Shown piece after piece: positions 43,201 to 51,387 of a stretch of DNA of 64,000 bases; positions within the stretch are counted from its first letter, which is position 1; the number at the start of each line of letters is the position of its first letter. Position numbers and translations under genes: made by a program. The notes beneath the pieces were generated by a model. It saw nothing but the letters and a program-made list of their open reading frames with translations, ran no database searches and had not been told where the DNA came from. The DNA comes from Flavivirga aquimarina (GTDB taxonomy: Bacteria > Bacteroidota > Bacteroidia > Flavobacteriales > Flavobacteriaceae), in NCBI RefSeq assembly GCF_030540835.1, contig NZ_JAUOEK010000084.1, forward strand, positions 62,001-126,000, written 5' to 3'.

Positions 43201-43514
43201 TTGTTTTTAGCTTTTGTATAGATGTAACACCCAATTATATATAACAGAAATATGGCCCATATAAAGTCTGTATAGAAGAAAAGTTTAAAGAAAAGAATAA
43301 ACTTGTCATCAATAAGGGTGCTATCGAACCAATTAGCATCTATATTTTCGTCTGTAAATTGAGGACGATCAATAAGTCCATTAGTTTTGAACAGTCCAGT
43401 AAAAATGACCATACCTATAGTCAACAGAATGAATATGAAAAGGGAATATTTTGAGATACCGTTTCTTAAAAAATATTTGAAAGGGTTGTATGTTAAATTA
43501 TTGTTTTTTAGCAT
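40296..43514 (-). CDS. Large integral-membrane patatin-like phospholipase
   Basis: A 1072-residue protein with about twelve or thirteen membrane helices in the first 600 residues and a patatin lipase domain after them. The oxyanion glycines are in CYGGGMKANAW, the nucleophile is S685 in SGASGGTIG, and the dyad aspartate is D866 in NDGGIY. Near the C-terminus is a five-cysteine cluster (CAINKCNDCKSCPDAC). The start at 43514 (MLKNNNLTYNPF) was preferred to one 24 codons earlier with an unconserved hydrophobic leader. It probably hydrolyses membrane lipids at the cytoplasmic face. It is divergent from a BNR-repeat protein gene. Confidence 0.87.
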   Translation of the reverse strand: MLKNNNLTYNPFKYFLRNGISKYSLFIFILLTIGMVIFTGLFKTNGLIDRPQFTDENIDANWFDSTLIDDKFILFFKLFFYTDFIWAIFLLYIIGCYIYTKAKNNTTNKWFFWVYLIAAIAAYTFDVIENIHYLTNKSYPKKIATIKVVFYASSFIIFLLTILKYSIQNGLTIIWDFIKSSYISLIILFIIGSALPKVPQVNSIVVDLYESPFLFVGGLLGFFAPIFCIALSHYPNYFLLKNGDKIPEKDWRISRKIWLFGTIWYIKKTEQDNNKNKGHKNYENYINFLRRTLGAFFYVALFYMIAYTADTNFICNFSVSGLSTPLLITLIWWLYVLKKKKEKWQIDNKDFLNIGGVTDDPTEVYLVNDENETSSPYSIKRPMLVYLVLLIATVIIHTALLISLYIYADSPYNKTTVFISLTCIVFQSITYVYYRTYRSIFRYVFFNPKVLAIFYAFTLMNLENIDTPINERINKIRDYFKRHDFTGGNPLLKFFSKIRVLQLSFGSMSNNIVFLQILIYSGFINLFFLIFINFFPEQALGINAIIIILSYFYLFYGIIVIIIKHFIYYNQSDQVFAKQNKKRFFFTFATAVFVLLIFNITARFIDGTKSNLYHLEQIKRKKSGELSLEAYVNKLRKDSNQNSRYYVGCYGGGMKANAWTMAVLNEIIKEHPDFINNTVCLSGASGGTIGLVNTTVALSHKNKIDNAIDTIATENILAMDLTHLLGRDLLNHLLVPRFVCDSKGKDRSTSAMKVYAEYSGFDTLQFNSTPFRNYWKKNIYEKYSGFPILIANTTNIKGGQGMAVSVKIDDKHKDINSLLYMGADDILELGSKRNSTLSFYNAVSTTNRFPLISPAATIEGKGQYNDGGIYENSGLLSAYKLYSAVNKMEREVDTNKVFKKKHKEDVFVNIVNDKDLFIKNYLKEHLSYCKDLEINESNEINAIISSVAATEMFPIYIKNKLKYLDKTEDDIRFISIYLPHKFTFEDVQNIYGKIALDTLCIKKIKKRIKDNDEDIDCAINKCNDCKSCPDACVVIEPALSRVIAKPAYQFMKDMLNHNDVVNSIKELKSENK

Positions 43515-43558
43515 AATATGTAGTGTTTGTATAAAATTACGTATAATTACAAAAATTG

Positions 43559-43580
43559 AAATACGTACATATACGTATTT
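43559..43580. promoter_or_regulatory. 22-bp palindrome in the divergent promoter region
   Basis: Arms AAATACGTA (43559-43567) and TACGTATTT (43572-43580) flank CATA, between the divergent patatin and BNR-repeat genes (90 bp apart). It is 24 bp before the rightward start codon. It may bind a regulator of one or both genes. Confidence 0.45.
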
Positions 43581-43603
43581 TTTCAATTAAAAACTGATGT
43601 TTT

Positions 43604-44635
43604 ATGAATAGAATAGTTCTCTTGTTAATTTTAAACATTTTAGTTCTTTTGAATTGTAAATCAAAAGAAAGATTCAAGCCAAGAAATATTTCTGAGGTTG
43701 AAATTCAAACCTTTTTGAAAGATTCCATGTTAAATGTAAGAGCTTTGGAAGTCAATGAAGGATGGGTGTCGGTTATTTCTTCAGCAGGAGTAGGTTATAC
43801 TCTTTCTTTAAATAAGAATGACGCAGTTTTTAGACCAAAAATGTTAGACTCTTTAAATTACAGATCTTGTGCTTTTCAAAACAACACATTTTTTTATTTG
43901 TCAATAGGTAACCCTGTCAAATTATATAAAGCAGGTACATTGGTTTACGAAGAGATTCACGCTAAAGCCTTTTACGATTCCATGGATTTCTGGAATGACC
44001 AAGAAGGCATTGCTATTGGTGACCCTACAGATGATTGCATGAGTATTATTATTACTCGAGATGGAGGTGAAACATGGAATAAATTATCATGTGATTCTTT
44101 ACCAAGCGCTAAAGAAGGAGAAGCTGCTTTTGCGGCGAGTGATACTAATATTGCCATTGTAGGGGATCGTACTTGGGTAGCTACTGGAGGAAAATCAAGT
44201 AGAGTTTTATATTCACCAGATAAAGGGAAAACATGGGAGGTTTATAATACACCAATAATTCAAGGCTTAGAAACGACAGGAATGTATTCTATTGATTTTT
44301 ATGACGAACTTATTGGTTTTGCCATTGGTGGCGATTACACTAAGCCCAATGATAATGTAGCTAATAAAATTAAGACAGTTGATGGAGGCAAAACATGGGA
44401 GTTAGTAGCTCAAAATGAAAATCCGGGATATAGAAGCTGTGTGCAATATATACCAAATAGAGCAGGGAAGGAGTTAATAGCGATTGGGTTTAAAGGAATT
44501 GATTATAGTAATGATTCTGGTAATTCCTGGAAACATTTAAGCGACGAAGGTTTTTATACCATTCGATTTTTAAATGATTCGATCGCCTATGCATCCGGTG
44601 CGGGGAGGGTGTCTAAGTTAACTTTTAGGGAATAA
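43604..44635 (+). CDS. BNR/Ycf48-like beta-propeller lipoprotein
   Basis: The 343-residue protein has a lipoprotein signal (ending VLLNC) and repeated SxDxGxTW-type turns: ITRDGGETWNKL, YSPDKGKTWEVY, KTVDGGKTWELV and YSNDSGNSWKHL, the sialidase/BNR repeats of a seven-bladed propeller. It resembles the group labelled oxidoreductase or photosystem II stability-factor-like in Bacteroidota, although no redox site is visible. It probably binds a protein or glycan at the cell envelope. Confidence 0.83.
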   Translation: MNRIVLLLILNILVLLNCKSKERFKPRNISEVEIQTFLKDSMLNVRALEVNEGWVSVISSAGVGYTLSLNKNDAVFRPKMLDSLNYRSCAFQNNTFFYLSIGNPVKLYKAGTLVYEEIHAKAFYDSMDFWNDQEGIAIGDPTDDCMSIIITRDGGETWNKLSCDSLPSAKEGEAAFAASDTNIAIVGDRTWVATGGKSSRVLYSPDKGKTWEVYNTPIIQGLETTGMYSIDFYDELIGFAIGGDYTKPNDNVANKIKTVDGGKTWELVAQNENPGYRSCVQYIPNRAGKELIAIGFKGIDYSNDSGNSWKHLSDEGFYTIRFLNDSIAYASGAGRVSKLTFRE

Positions 44636-44704
44636 ACGAGACAGGCTGCTACGATATTTTAAATATTGAAGAATTAATTTTTTAGAAGCCCCCTTTTTAT
44701 CTTT

Positions 44705-45148
44705 TTATTGTCTCTTTTTGTGTTCTTTATTTTTATAGTGATCTAATATTTTTCTTTTAAAATCATCTTCCGCTACTTTTAATAAAATAATTTTTTTCGG
44801 TGAAATAATTTTCAACAATTTAGAAGATAATTCCATGCGCTGTTTATGAAGTTCCTTTTCTGCTTCATTTAATTTAGTAATTAACTCTTTGGCTCTTTTA
44901 TCGGTCATGGTATCTATACTAGATCTTATTTCTCGACGAATACTTCTAAGATCCTGATACTTTATTTTATTTGTAGTTTTATCATAGTTGTTATAAACAG
45001 GCCAAAACTGTTGAGCTTCTTGCTCTGTTAAATCTAATTTTTCTGTTATAAATGAAATTTTAAGTGCTTTTATTTTTTCTCTATTTTGCTGTGCTAACAT
45101 ATTTAGCGAAAAGAAAAATAACAATATGGGGAGTATGATTTTTTTCAT
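44705..45148 (-). CDS. Spy/LTXXQ-like periplasmic sensor protein (second triad)
   Basis: The 147-residue precursor has a signal peptide (ending NMLAQ) and an all-helical body with the LTEQEAQQFWPVYNNYDKTTNKI segment typical of proteins annotated as sensor of ECF-type sigma factor. The C-terminus is very basic. It is the third gene of a minus-strand operon starting with an ECF sigma gene, 11 bp after the membrane protein gene. It likely reports periplasmic state to the sigma system. Confidence 0.78.
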   Translation of the reverse strand: MKKIILPILLFFFSLNMLAQQNREKIKALKISFITEKLDLTEQEAQQFWPVYNNYDKTTNKIKYQDLRSIRREIRSSIDTMTDKRAKELITKLNEAEKELHKQRMELSSKLLKIISPKKIILLKVAEDDFKRKILDHYKNKEHKKRQ

Positions 45149-45159
45149 GGTGTTTATTT

Positions 45160-45657
45160 TTATTCAACAATAATATCTTCAATGTCTAAATTGTTCAATA
45201 TATATGTTTCTACGGTTTCTGTTTCTACGTTATACTCTATAAAATTTTCTTCCAATAAATCTTCTTCGGGCAGTAATGCTGCAATTTCATAAGAGCCAAT
45301 ATTCTCATCTATAATATAATTTTCTACTGTTTCAATGTCTAAGGAATCAAAAGTTAGTTCCTTTTCAAAAATAGAAAGATTAAATAAAAGTAATACAGCG
45401 GCAGCGACACTTGATATATAAATTAAGGTTCTTTTTTTAAATAACGGGATTACTTTTGTAGATTTCTTAGCAGAGACTTTATTTATTATGGTATCTTCTA
45501 ATGTATCAAAATAGTCTTTAGGTAATTTAAAACCAGAATCACTGGACATTTTTTTAAGTTTTATATCACTTAAAATAACGTCTTCTAACTGGTTAAAATA
45601 CCCGTCTGGAACTTTAAACCCGGTTTCTTTTATGTTATGTAGCTTATTTTGTTTCAT
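45160..45657 (-). CDS. Putative membrane-bound anti-sigma-like protein (second triad)
   Basis: A 165-residue protein with a duplicated N-terminal motif: GFKVPDGYFNQLEDVIL and GFKLPKDYFDTLEDTII, about 27 residues apart. A single membrane helix follows at about 83-100 (TLIYISSVAAAVLLLFNLSIF), then an acidic outer part. The cytoplasmic-span-periplasmic layout between a sigma gene and a Spy-like gene suits an anti-sigma factor. The duplicated GFKxPxxYFxxLED motif is the most distinctive feature, seen widely in Bacteroidota beside sigma genes. No catalytic motif is present. Confidence 0.72.
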   Translation of the reverse strand: MKQNKLHNIKETGFKVPDGYFNQLEDVILSDIKLKKMSSDSGFKLPKDYFDTLEDTIINKVSAKKSTKVIPLFKKRTLIYISSVAAAVLLLFNLSIFEKELTFDSLDIETVENYIIDENIGSYEIAALLPEEDLLEENFIEYNVETETVETYILNNLDIEDIIVE

Positions 45658-45693
45658 TATCTTATTAGTAAGACCTATAGTTTTAAAAAAGGT

Positions 45694-46236
45694 TTAATCT
45701 TTAGTTAAAAACGCTTCAATTTTCTTAATGGCAATGTGATATGACGCTTTTAAGGCACCTTCACTAGTCTCCAGAATATCAGCCATATCTTTATATTTTA
45801 TGTTTTCAAAATATTTCATATTAAAAACAAGTTGTTGTTTCTCTGGTAATATAGCAATAGCTTGTTGTAATTTTAGTTGAATTTCGTCACCATCAAAATA
45901 GGTGTCGGATGCTAAATCGTTTATAGCTAATCTCTGTATTTCTTCGCTTGTAACTTGCAGCCGTTTCGCATTTTTATTTATAAATGTAATTGATTCGTTG
46001 GTGGCAATACGGTATAACCATGAAAATAATTTGCTATCTCCTTTAAAGTTATGAATATTTTTGTAAACTTTAATAAATGTGTTTTGGAGTACATCGTCTG
46101 TGTCATCATGCGATTTAACAATATTACGAATGTGCCAATACAAACGTTGCTTGTAAAGCGTAATTAGTGTCCTAAAAGCTTTATCCTTTTGTTCTTCTGA
46201 CTTTAGTTGTTCTATTAGTTCTGTTTCGTCGGTCAC
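45694..46236 (-). CDS. ECF RNA polymerase sigma factor (second triad)
   Basis: A 180-residue ECF sigma factor. Region 2 reads HDDTDDVLQNTFIKVYKNIHNFKGDSKLFSWLYRIATNESITFIN, and region 4 reads LPEKQQLVFNMKYFENIKYKDMADILETSEGALKASYHIAIKKIEAFL. It starts with ATG and heads an operon with a membrane protein and a Spy-like protein. The same three-gene plan appears at 35870-37352, but the sequences differ enough that the two triads probably answer different signals. Confidence 0.94.
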   Translation of the reverse strand: MTDETELIEQLKSEEQKDKAFRTLITLYKQRLYWHIRNIVKSHDDTDDVLQNTFIKVYKNIHNFKGDSKLFSWLYRIATNESITFINKNAKRLQVTSEEIQRLAINDLASDTYFDGDEIQLKLQQAIAILPEKQQLVFNMKYFENIKYKDMADILETSEGALKASYHIAIKKIEAFLTKD

Positions 46237-46388
46237 AAAAATGGTTTAGTTTTAGACTAATAAAGATACTGAAAGTTTAAACTTTATTTTTCGATTTTGT
46301 TGAAATATTGTAAATGTTTAACAATCAATTAATTATGTAATTTTAAATCGATTAAGTGTATTAAAACAACGATTAAATACATTTTTTC
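46237..46388. other. A+T-rich promoter region of the second sigma operon
   Basis: No gene is visible between the sigma gene start and the rightward promoter at 46389. The stretch is A+T-rich and presumably carries the minus-strand promoter of the sigma operon. Confidence 0.45.
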
Positions 46389-46419
46389 TTGTTTAAAACT
46401 GTTTTTTGTTTTATGTTTG
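46389..46419 (+). promoter_or_regulatory. Bacteroidota-type promoter driving a short intergenic transcript
   Basis: TTG (46389-46391) and TATGTTTG (46412-46419) are separated by 20 bp, a full match to the -33/-7 consensus. No rightward reading frame lies downstream before a terminator 50 bp on. Confidence 0.7.
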
Positions 46420-46424
46420 TAACA

Positions 46425-46506
46425 GAAACCTACTTATGTTGTTAGCCTTCCCCAAGTCTATCAATGAACAAAAAAGGATAGAAGCCCAAATCTCTATCCT
46501 TTTTTA
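46425..46506 (+). ncRNA. Candidate stand-alone small RNA (~80 nt)
   Basis: The region between the promoter at 46389-46419 and a strong hairpin with T-run (arms 46471-46482 and about 46493-46505, AAAAAGGATAGA with TCTATCCTTTTT) would give a transcript of about 80 nt with no reading frame. It includes an unpaired-looking C-rich stretch (CCTTCCCC at about 46447). Neighbouring genes are both on the other strand. The hairpin can also end the ABC exporter transcript coming from the right. It is a structural prediction; I do not recognise an Rfam family. Confidence 0.5.
46469..46506. terminator. Bidirectional terminator
   Basis: A 12-bp stem (AAAAAGGATAGA/TCTATCCTTTTT) and 10-nt loop with A-run before and T-run after. 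It serves the candidate small RNA on the plus strand and the ABC exporter gene on the minus strand, 55 bp after that gene's stop. Confidence 0.85.
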
Positions 46507-46560
46507 TTTTTTAATATAATTCAGTTAAATCGTTTTTTAAAGTTTAAATGGATTAATTTT

Positions 46561-48399
46561 TTATCCAAAACTTTGCATCTCTACCAATTTGTAATAAACA
46601 CCTTTTTTGCTAATAAGCTCTTTGTGTTTACCTTGTTCAACTATCTCCCCTTTGTTAAGAACGACTATTTCATCTGCATTTTGAATGGTAGATAATCTAT
46701 GTGCAATAACAATAGAGGTTCTGTTTTTCATCATGTTTTCTATGGCAGCTTGTACAACTCTTTCACTTTCGGTATCTAAAGCTGAGGTCGCTTCATCCAA
46801 AATCATAATTGGAGGATTTTTAAGAACAGCTCTTGCGATACTTAAACGCTGCTTTTGACCGCCCGAAAGTTTATTTCCGGCATCTCCAATGTTTGTGTTA
46901 ATGCCTTTTGGTAAATCTTTAACAAATTCCCACGCATTGGCAATTTTAAGTGCTTCGATAATGTCATCATCGGTAGCATTAGCGTTATCATTACCAAGCT
47001 TTAAATTGTTTTTAATGCTATCGTTAAAGAGAATAGCGTCTTGGGTAACTATACCCAATTTATTTCGTAGAGATTCGGTAGTTAAATCACGAATATCTGT
47101 CCCGTCTATTAAAATGTTCCCCTTATTAACATCGTAAAAACGAGTAATCAAGTTGGCAATAGTCGACTTACCGCTTCCAGATTGTCCAACAACTGCTACC
47201 ATTTTACCTTTAGGAATGGTAAGAGAAAAATTGTTAAGAACGTATTCGTCTTCATATTTAAAAGAAATATTATCGAATTTTAGCTCAGAATCAAAACTTG
47301 TTTTATTAATAGCGCCTTCTTTATCTTTTAAAGGGTTTTCAGTATCAATAATTTCTTGTATTCTTTCTGCTGCTGCACCACCTTTTTTAATATTATAAAG
47401 ACCTCTTGAAATCGCTTTTGCAGGTGTTAGTACATTATAGGATAGCCCCATGTATACAATAAACATACTGTCATCTAGATTAGTAGAAGTGCCACTTAAT
47501 ACAAGATTACCTCCGTACCATAAAATAACAGCTATGATGCATATACCTAAAAATTCACTGGTTGGAGATGCCAGATTTTGACGGTTTAGTAATTTATTTG
47601 AAAAATGGTAAAAGCGCGATGTGGATTCTTGAAATTTTTCGTTAAACTCCTCTTCGGCATTAAACCCTTTTATAATACGTAATCCTGTTAAGGTTTCTTC
47701 TAATGTAGATAGAAAAGTTCCTTGTTCCTTTTGAACGCGGTCTGATTTTCTTTTTAAACTTTTACCAATTTTGGAAATAACAAAGCCCATTATTGGAATA
47801 AAAATGAAAACAAATAATGTAAGTTGCGGACTAATGTAGAGCATCACTGCAATAGTGAAAATAATTGTTAGAGGTTCTCTAACAATAAGCTCTAAAACAG
47901 ACAAAAAGGAATATTGTAAATCTAAAACATCGGCAGTTACTCTTGCCAGAATATCACCCTTTTTTTTCTCTGAAAAAAAGGAAAGAGGCAGTTCAACAGT
48001 TTTTCTATAAACTTTATTTCTAAGGTCTCTTATAACACCATTACGTAAGAATACCAGAAAATAGTTTGCAAAATAACCCGAAATGTTTTTCAACAGGAAT
48101 ACTGTTAAGATAAGGCAAACAACAAATACGAGTGCTTTAGAATTATCACCATTTGTATAATGGTCCATCATGAATGCCAGATATTTTTTAACAAAATCTC
48201 CTATGTCCATTAATCCAGACCATTCTGGTTTTACGGTTGGTACATTTTGCTCTTTGCTAAAAATAACATCTAACATGGGTTTTAAAGCTACAAAGGATAG
48301 TGTACCAAATAAAGCAAAAAAAATGTTGCAGATTATATGTCCAATAGCATATCGTTTATACGGTTTCGCATACCGTAAAATATTTACAAAATGATTCAT
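46561..48399 (-). CDS. ABC exporter, fused permease and ATPase (MsbA-like)
   Basis: A 612-residue half-transporter. The membrane domain spans about residues 15-330, with the coupling-helix region LSFFSEKKKGDILARVTADV. The ATPase has Walker A GQSGSGKST, the signature LSGGQKQR, Walker B MILDEATSALD and H-loop IAHRLST. The VYMGLSYNVLTPAKAISR segment and gene order next to envelope-synthesis genes make a lipid A or other glycolipid flippase plausible, but sequence alone cannot separate MsbA from multidrug exporters. It is only distantly like the ABC exporter at 783-2543. A terminator follows. Confidence 0.92.
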   Translation of the reverse strand: MNHFVNILRYAKPYKRYAIGHIICNIFFALFGTLSFVALKPMLDVIFSKEQNVPTVKPEWSGLMDIGDFVKKYLAFMMDHYTNGDNSKALVFVVCLILTVFLLKNISGYFANYFLVFLRNGVIRDLRNKVYRKTVELPLSFFSEKKKGDILARVTADVLDLQYSFLSVLELIVREPLTIIFTIAVMLYISPQLTLFVFIFIPIMGFVISKIGKSLKRKSDRVQKEQGTFLSTLEETLTGLRIIKGFNAEEEFNEKFQESTSRFYHFSNKLLNRQNLASPTSEFLGICIIAVILWYGGNLVLSGTSTNLDDSMFIVYMGLSYNVLTPAKAISRGLYNIKKGGAAAERIQEIIDTENPLKDKEGAINKTSFDSELKFDNISFKYEDEYVLNNFSLTIPKGKMVAVVGQSGSGKSTIANLITRFYDVNKGNILIDGTDIRDLTTESLRNKLGIVTQDAILFNDSIKNNLKLGNDNANATDDDIIEALKIANAWEFVKDLPKGINTNIGDAGNKLSGGQKQRLSIARAVLKNPPIMILDEATSALDTESERVVQAAIENMMKNRTSIVIAHRLSTIQNADEIVVLNKGEIVEQGKHKELISKKGVYYKLVEMQSFG

Positions 48400-48423
48400 C
48401 TAGTGATGTTATTATTTTTTACA

Positions 48424-48461
48424 CTTCGACTACCTGCCCGTCCGGCAGGTGGACGCTCAGT
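48424..48461. repeat. Nested palindromic repeat
   Basis: The outer parts CTTCGACTAC (48424-48433 region) and GCTCAGTG are the two halves of the dispersed TTCGACTNCGCTCAG repeat. Between them lies a second hairpin, ACCTGCC-CGTCC-GGCAGGT (48432-48450). It looks as if one palindromic element was inserted into another. Confidence 0.65.
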
Positions 48462-48523
48462 GCAAGTTGTAACATTCTTAAAAGTTATTTTGAAATGAAT
48501 TAATTCAAGTATAAAATGTGTCA

Positions 48524-50254
48524 TTAATTAAGTTTCATATCTTTTAAGATGGCATCTATTTTAGATTCCAGTTTAGCTTCAGTGCTATTAAAGGCTTCGA
48601 CAGATTCTAAAGTATCATTAACGCTAATGTAGAATTTTATTTTAGGTTCTGTACCACTTGGTCTTAGTGCTATTTGACTCCCATCTTCTGTATAATAAAT
48701 TAATACATTAGATTTTGGGATGTCAATAGTAGTTTCTTTACCTGTAATCATGTCTTTGGTAATAGATAATTGATAATCTTCAACTTTTACTACTTTCGAT
48801 CCGTTAACTACGGTTAGTGGATTTTCACGGGCATCAACCATCATTTGCTTGATTTCTTCTGCCCCTTCAATGCCTTTTTTAGTCAGAGAAACTAAGCGTT
48901 CTTTATAAAATCCATGTGCTACATATAATTTAATAAGTTCATTGTAAAAAGAACTTCCAATAGCTTTAGAGTGTGCTGCTATTTCACAGGCCAAAAGTGT
49001 TGATGTTACGGCATCTTTGTCTCTAACAAAGTCACCAACCATAAAACCAAAACTTTCTTCGCCACCTCCAATAAAATCAAGCTCAGGGAAATCTTTTATT
49101 AATTTTGCTATCCACTTAAAACCAGTTAAAACAATTTTGCTGTCTACACTATAGGCTTCAGCAAGTTTGTTTAGCATTGGCGTAGATACTATGGTAGATG
49201 AAATAAACTCTTTCCCTTTTATCTTACCTTCAGATTTCCATTGTTTTAATAAGAAATCAGTCATCATTAACATGGTTTGGTTTCCGTTAAGTAGTTGTAA
49301 CTTATTTTCAGAATTACGAACTGCTACACCTAACCTGTCACAATCGGGATCTGTACCTATAACAATGTCTGCACCAACCTCGTTAGCTAATTCTAATGCC
49401 ATTTTTAATGCTGCCGGTTCTTCCGGGTTTGGAGAGGCTACGGTTGGGAAATCCCCGTTAGGCACTTCTTGCTCTTTTACGATATGAACATTTTTATATC
49501 CGGCACGTTTTAAAGTTTCAGGAACTGCCGTAATTGATGTTCCATGAAGTGATGTGAAAACAATTTTAATGTTATCTTTTGCTTCTTGTGAAGCACTACC
49601 ACTACCATTTTTTACCGATGCATCTATAAATACATCATCAACATCTTTCCCTATATAATGGATGAGATTATTATTGGCTTCAAATTTTATATCGGCATAA
49701 TCCAGATCGTTTATTACCTGTATCACAGCATTATCATGTGGAGGTACTAACTGGCCTCCATCTTGCCAATATACTTTATAACCATTATATTCTGGTGGAT
49801 TGTGTGACGCAGTTAAAACGATACCACAATGGCAATTTAAATGTTTTACAGCAAAAGAAAGTTCTGGAGTTGCGCGCAAATCTTCAAATAAATAAACCTC
49901 TATATTATTTGCCGAAAACACATCTGCTACAACTTTAGCGAGTGTTTTACTGTTATGTCTACAATCATAGGCAATAGCTACTTTTAGATTTTCATTAGGA
50001 AATGATTGGTGTAAATAATCACTTAAACCCTGAGTACTTTTTCCAAGAGTGTATTTGTTTATGCGATTGGTACCTACACCCATAACGCCACGCATACCAC
50101 CAGTTCCAAATTCCAAGTCTTTATAAAAACTTTCCTGAATATCTTTTGGATTATTGGCAATGCTATCTTTGATGAAAGCTTGTGTGTCATCATCAAAAGT
50201 TGGAGTTAACCAGGCATTTATTCTATCTAAAATCTTTGGTTCTATGTAAATCAT
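48524..50254 (-). CDS. Phosphohexomutase (phosphoglucomutase/phosphomannomutase family)
   Basis: A 576-residue enzyme that moves phosphate between C1 and C6 of a hexose (or C1 and C5 of a pentose). The active-site phosphoserine is in [18 protein letters not shown], the magnesium loop is [14 protein letters not shown], the sugar-specificity loop [13 protein letters not shown], and the phosphate-binding loop [14 protein letters not shown]. The length and the opening [11 protein letters not shown] match the long phospho-sugar mutase group common in Bacteroidota (PGM2-like). It supplies sugar phosphates for glycolysis or cell-envelope glycans. Confidence 0.93.
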   Translation of the reverse strand: MIYIEPKILDRINAWLTPTFDDDTQAFIKDSIANNPKDIQESFYKDLEFGTGGMRGVMGVGTNRINKYTLGKSTQGLSDYLHQSFPNENLKVAIAYDCRHNSKTLAKVVADVFSANNIEVYLFEDLRATPELSFAVKHLNCHCGIVLTASHNPPEYNGYKVYWQDGGQLVPPHDNAVIQVINDLDYADIKFEANNNLIHYIGKDVDDVFIDASVKNGSGSASQEAKDNIKIVFTSLHGTSITAVPETLKRAGYKNVHIVKEQEVPNGDFPTVASPNPEEPAALKMALELANEVGADIVIGTDPDCDRLGVAVRNSENKLQLLNGNQTMLMMTDFLLKQWKSEGKIKGKEFISSTIVSTPMLNKLAEAYSVDSKIVLTGFKWIAKLIKDFPELDFIGGGEESFGFMVGDFVRDKDAVTSTLLACEIAAHSKAIGSSFYNELIKLYVAHGFYKERLVSLTKKGIEGAEEIKQMMVDARENPLTVVNGSKVVKVEDYQLSITKDMITGKETTIDIPKSNVLIYYTEDGSQIALRPSGTEPKIKFYISVNDTLESVEAFNSTEAKLESKIDAILKDMKLN

Positions 50255-50397
50255 GTCTTAAATTAAGTATGAGCAAAAATAGTTAATTTGTCAGATAAAT
50301 TCTTTCTTTTTTCTATCGAACTAATATTTAATAACGCAAACGTTTTAGTGTTTTATAAGTCCTCCAAGAGTCATATTTTAAGAAAAAAACAACCATT

Positions 50398-51348
50398 CTA
50401 ATTAAAATTTAATTCATTTTTAATTGAGTAACGTTTTCTGTCTTGTTTGGTTCGTAAAACAATTTCTCCTAAGAAACCTGCAACAAAAAATTGTGTACCA
50501 ATAATCATAGTTGCTAGTGCTATATAGAATTGCGGCCGTTGTGTAATAAGTCTACCTGTAGGGTTTAAAAATAACTTATCTATACCCAAATAGAAAGAAA
50601 ACCCTAAACCGATGGTAAACATAATAAACCCTAAAGCACCAAATAAATGCATAGGACGTTTACCGAAGCGTGATAAGAACCAAATGGTGATTAAATCTAA
50701 AAACCCATGAATGAAGCGGTTCATCCCAAATTTTGTTTCACCATATTTTCTAGCTTGATGCTGTACTACTTTTTCACCTATTTTTGAAAACCCAGCATTT
50801 TTAGACAGAACGGGGATATAACGATGCATTTCACCATTAACATCAATGTTCTTAATCACATCTAACTGGTAAGCTTTAAGGCCACAATTAAAATCGTGTA
50901 ATTTAACACCAGAGGTCTTTCTGGCAGCCCAGTTGAATAATTTTGAAGGTAAATTTTTGGCAATAACAGAATCGTAACGTTTCTTTTTCCAGCCAGAAAC
51001 CAAATCGAAACCGTCATTTGTAATCATGTTGTAAAGTTCCGGGATTTCATCGGGATTGTCTTGTAAATCGGCATCCATAGTAATAACCACATCGCCATTT
51101 GCTTTTTCGAAACCAGCATGAAGTGCTTGTGATTTACCAAAATTCTTAAAAAACCGAATGCCTTTTACATGTTGGTTTTGTGATGCTAATTGTGTAATAA
51201 TTTGCCAGGAATTATCTGTACTACCATCATCAATAAAAATAATTTCATATGAAAAATGATTGGATTGCATAACTTTTGCAATCCAATCATGTAATTCTGT
51301 TAAAGAGTCTTGTTCGTTTAGTAGTGGTATAACTACAGATATATTCAT
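50398..51348 (-). CDS. Family 2 glycosyltransferase (bactoprenol/dolichol-phosphate sugar transferase type)
   Basis: A 316-residue enzyme with an N-terminal GT2 domain: VVIPLLNEQDSL, the nucleotide-binding FIDDGSTDNS, and the metal-binding VITMDADLQDNPDEIP. Two membrane helices near the C-terminus (about 235-258 and 270-295) anchor it. This is the architecture of DPM1/GtrB-like enzymes that move a sugar from a nucleotide to a polyprenyl phosphate for later use in the periplasm. It lies 40 bp after the DUF4199 gene on the same strand, an arrangement I recall as common in Flavobacteriaceae. Confidence 0.93.
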   Translation of the reverse strand: MNISVVIPLLNEQDSLTELHDWIAKVMQSNHFSYEIIFIDDGSTDNSWQIITQLASQNQHVKGIRFFKNFGKSQALHAGFEKANGDVVITMDADLQDNPDEIPELYNMITNDGFDLVSGWKKKRYDSVIAKNLPSKLFNWAARKTSGVKLHDFNCGLKAYQLDVIKNIDVNGEMHRYIPVLSKNAGFSKIGEKVVQHQARKYGETKFGMNRFIHGFLDLITIWFLSRFGKRPMHLFGALGFIMFTIGLGFSFYLGIDKLFLNPTGRLITQRPQFYIALATMIIGTQFFVAGFLGEIVLRTKQDRKRYSIKNELNFN

Positions 51349-51387
51349 TTAAAAGGTTTCAATATTTACTATTCAAAAATAATGAAT

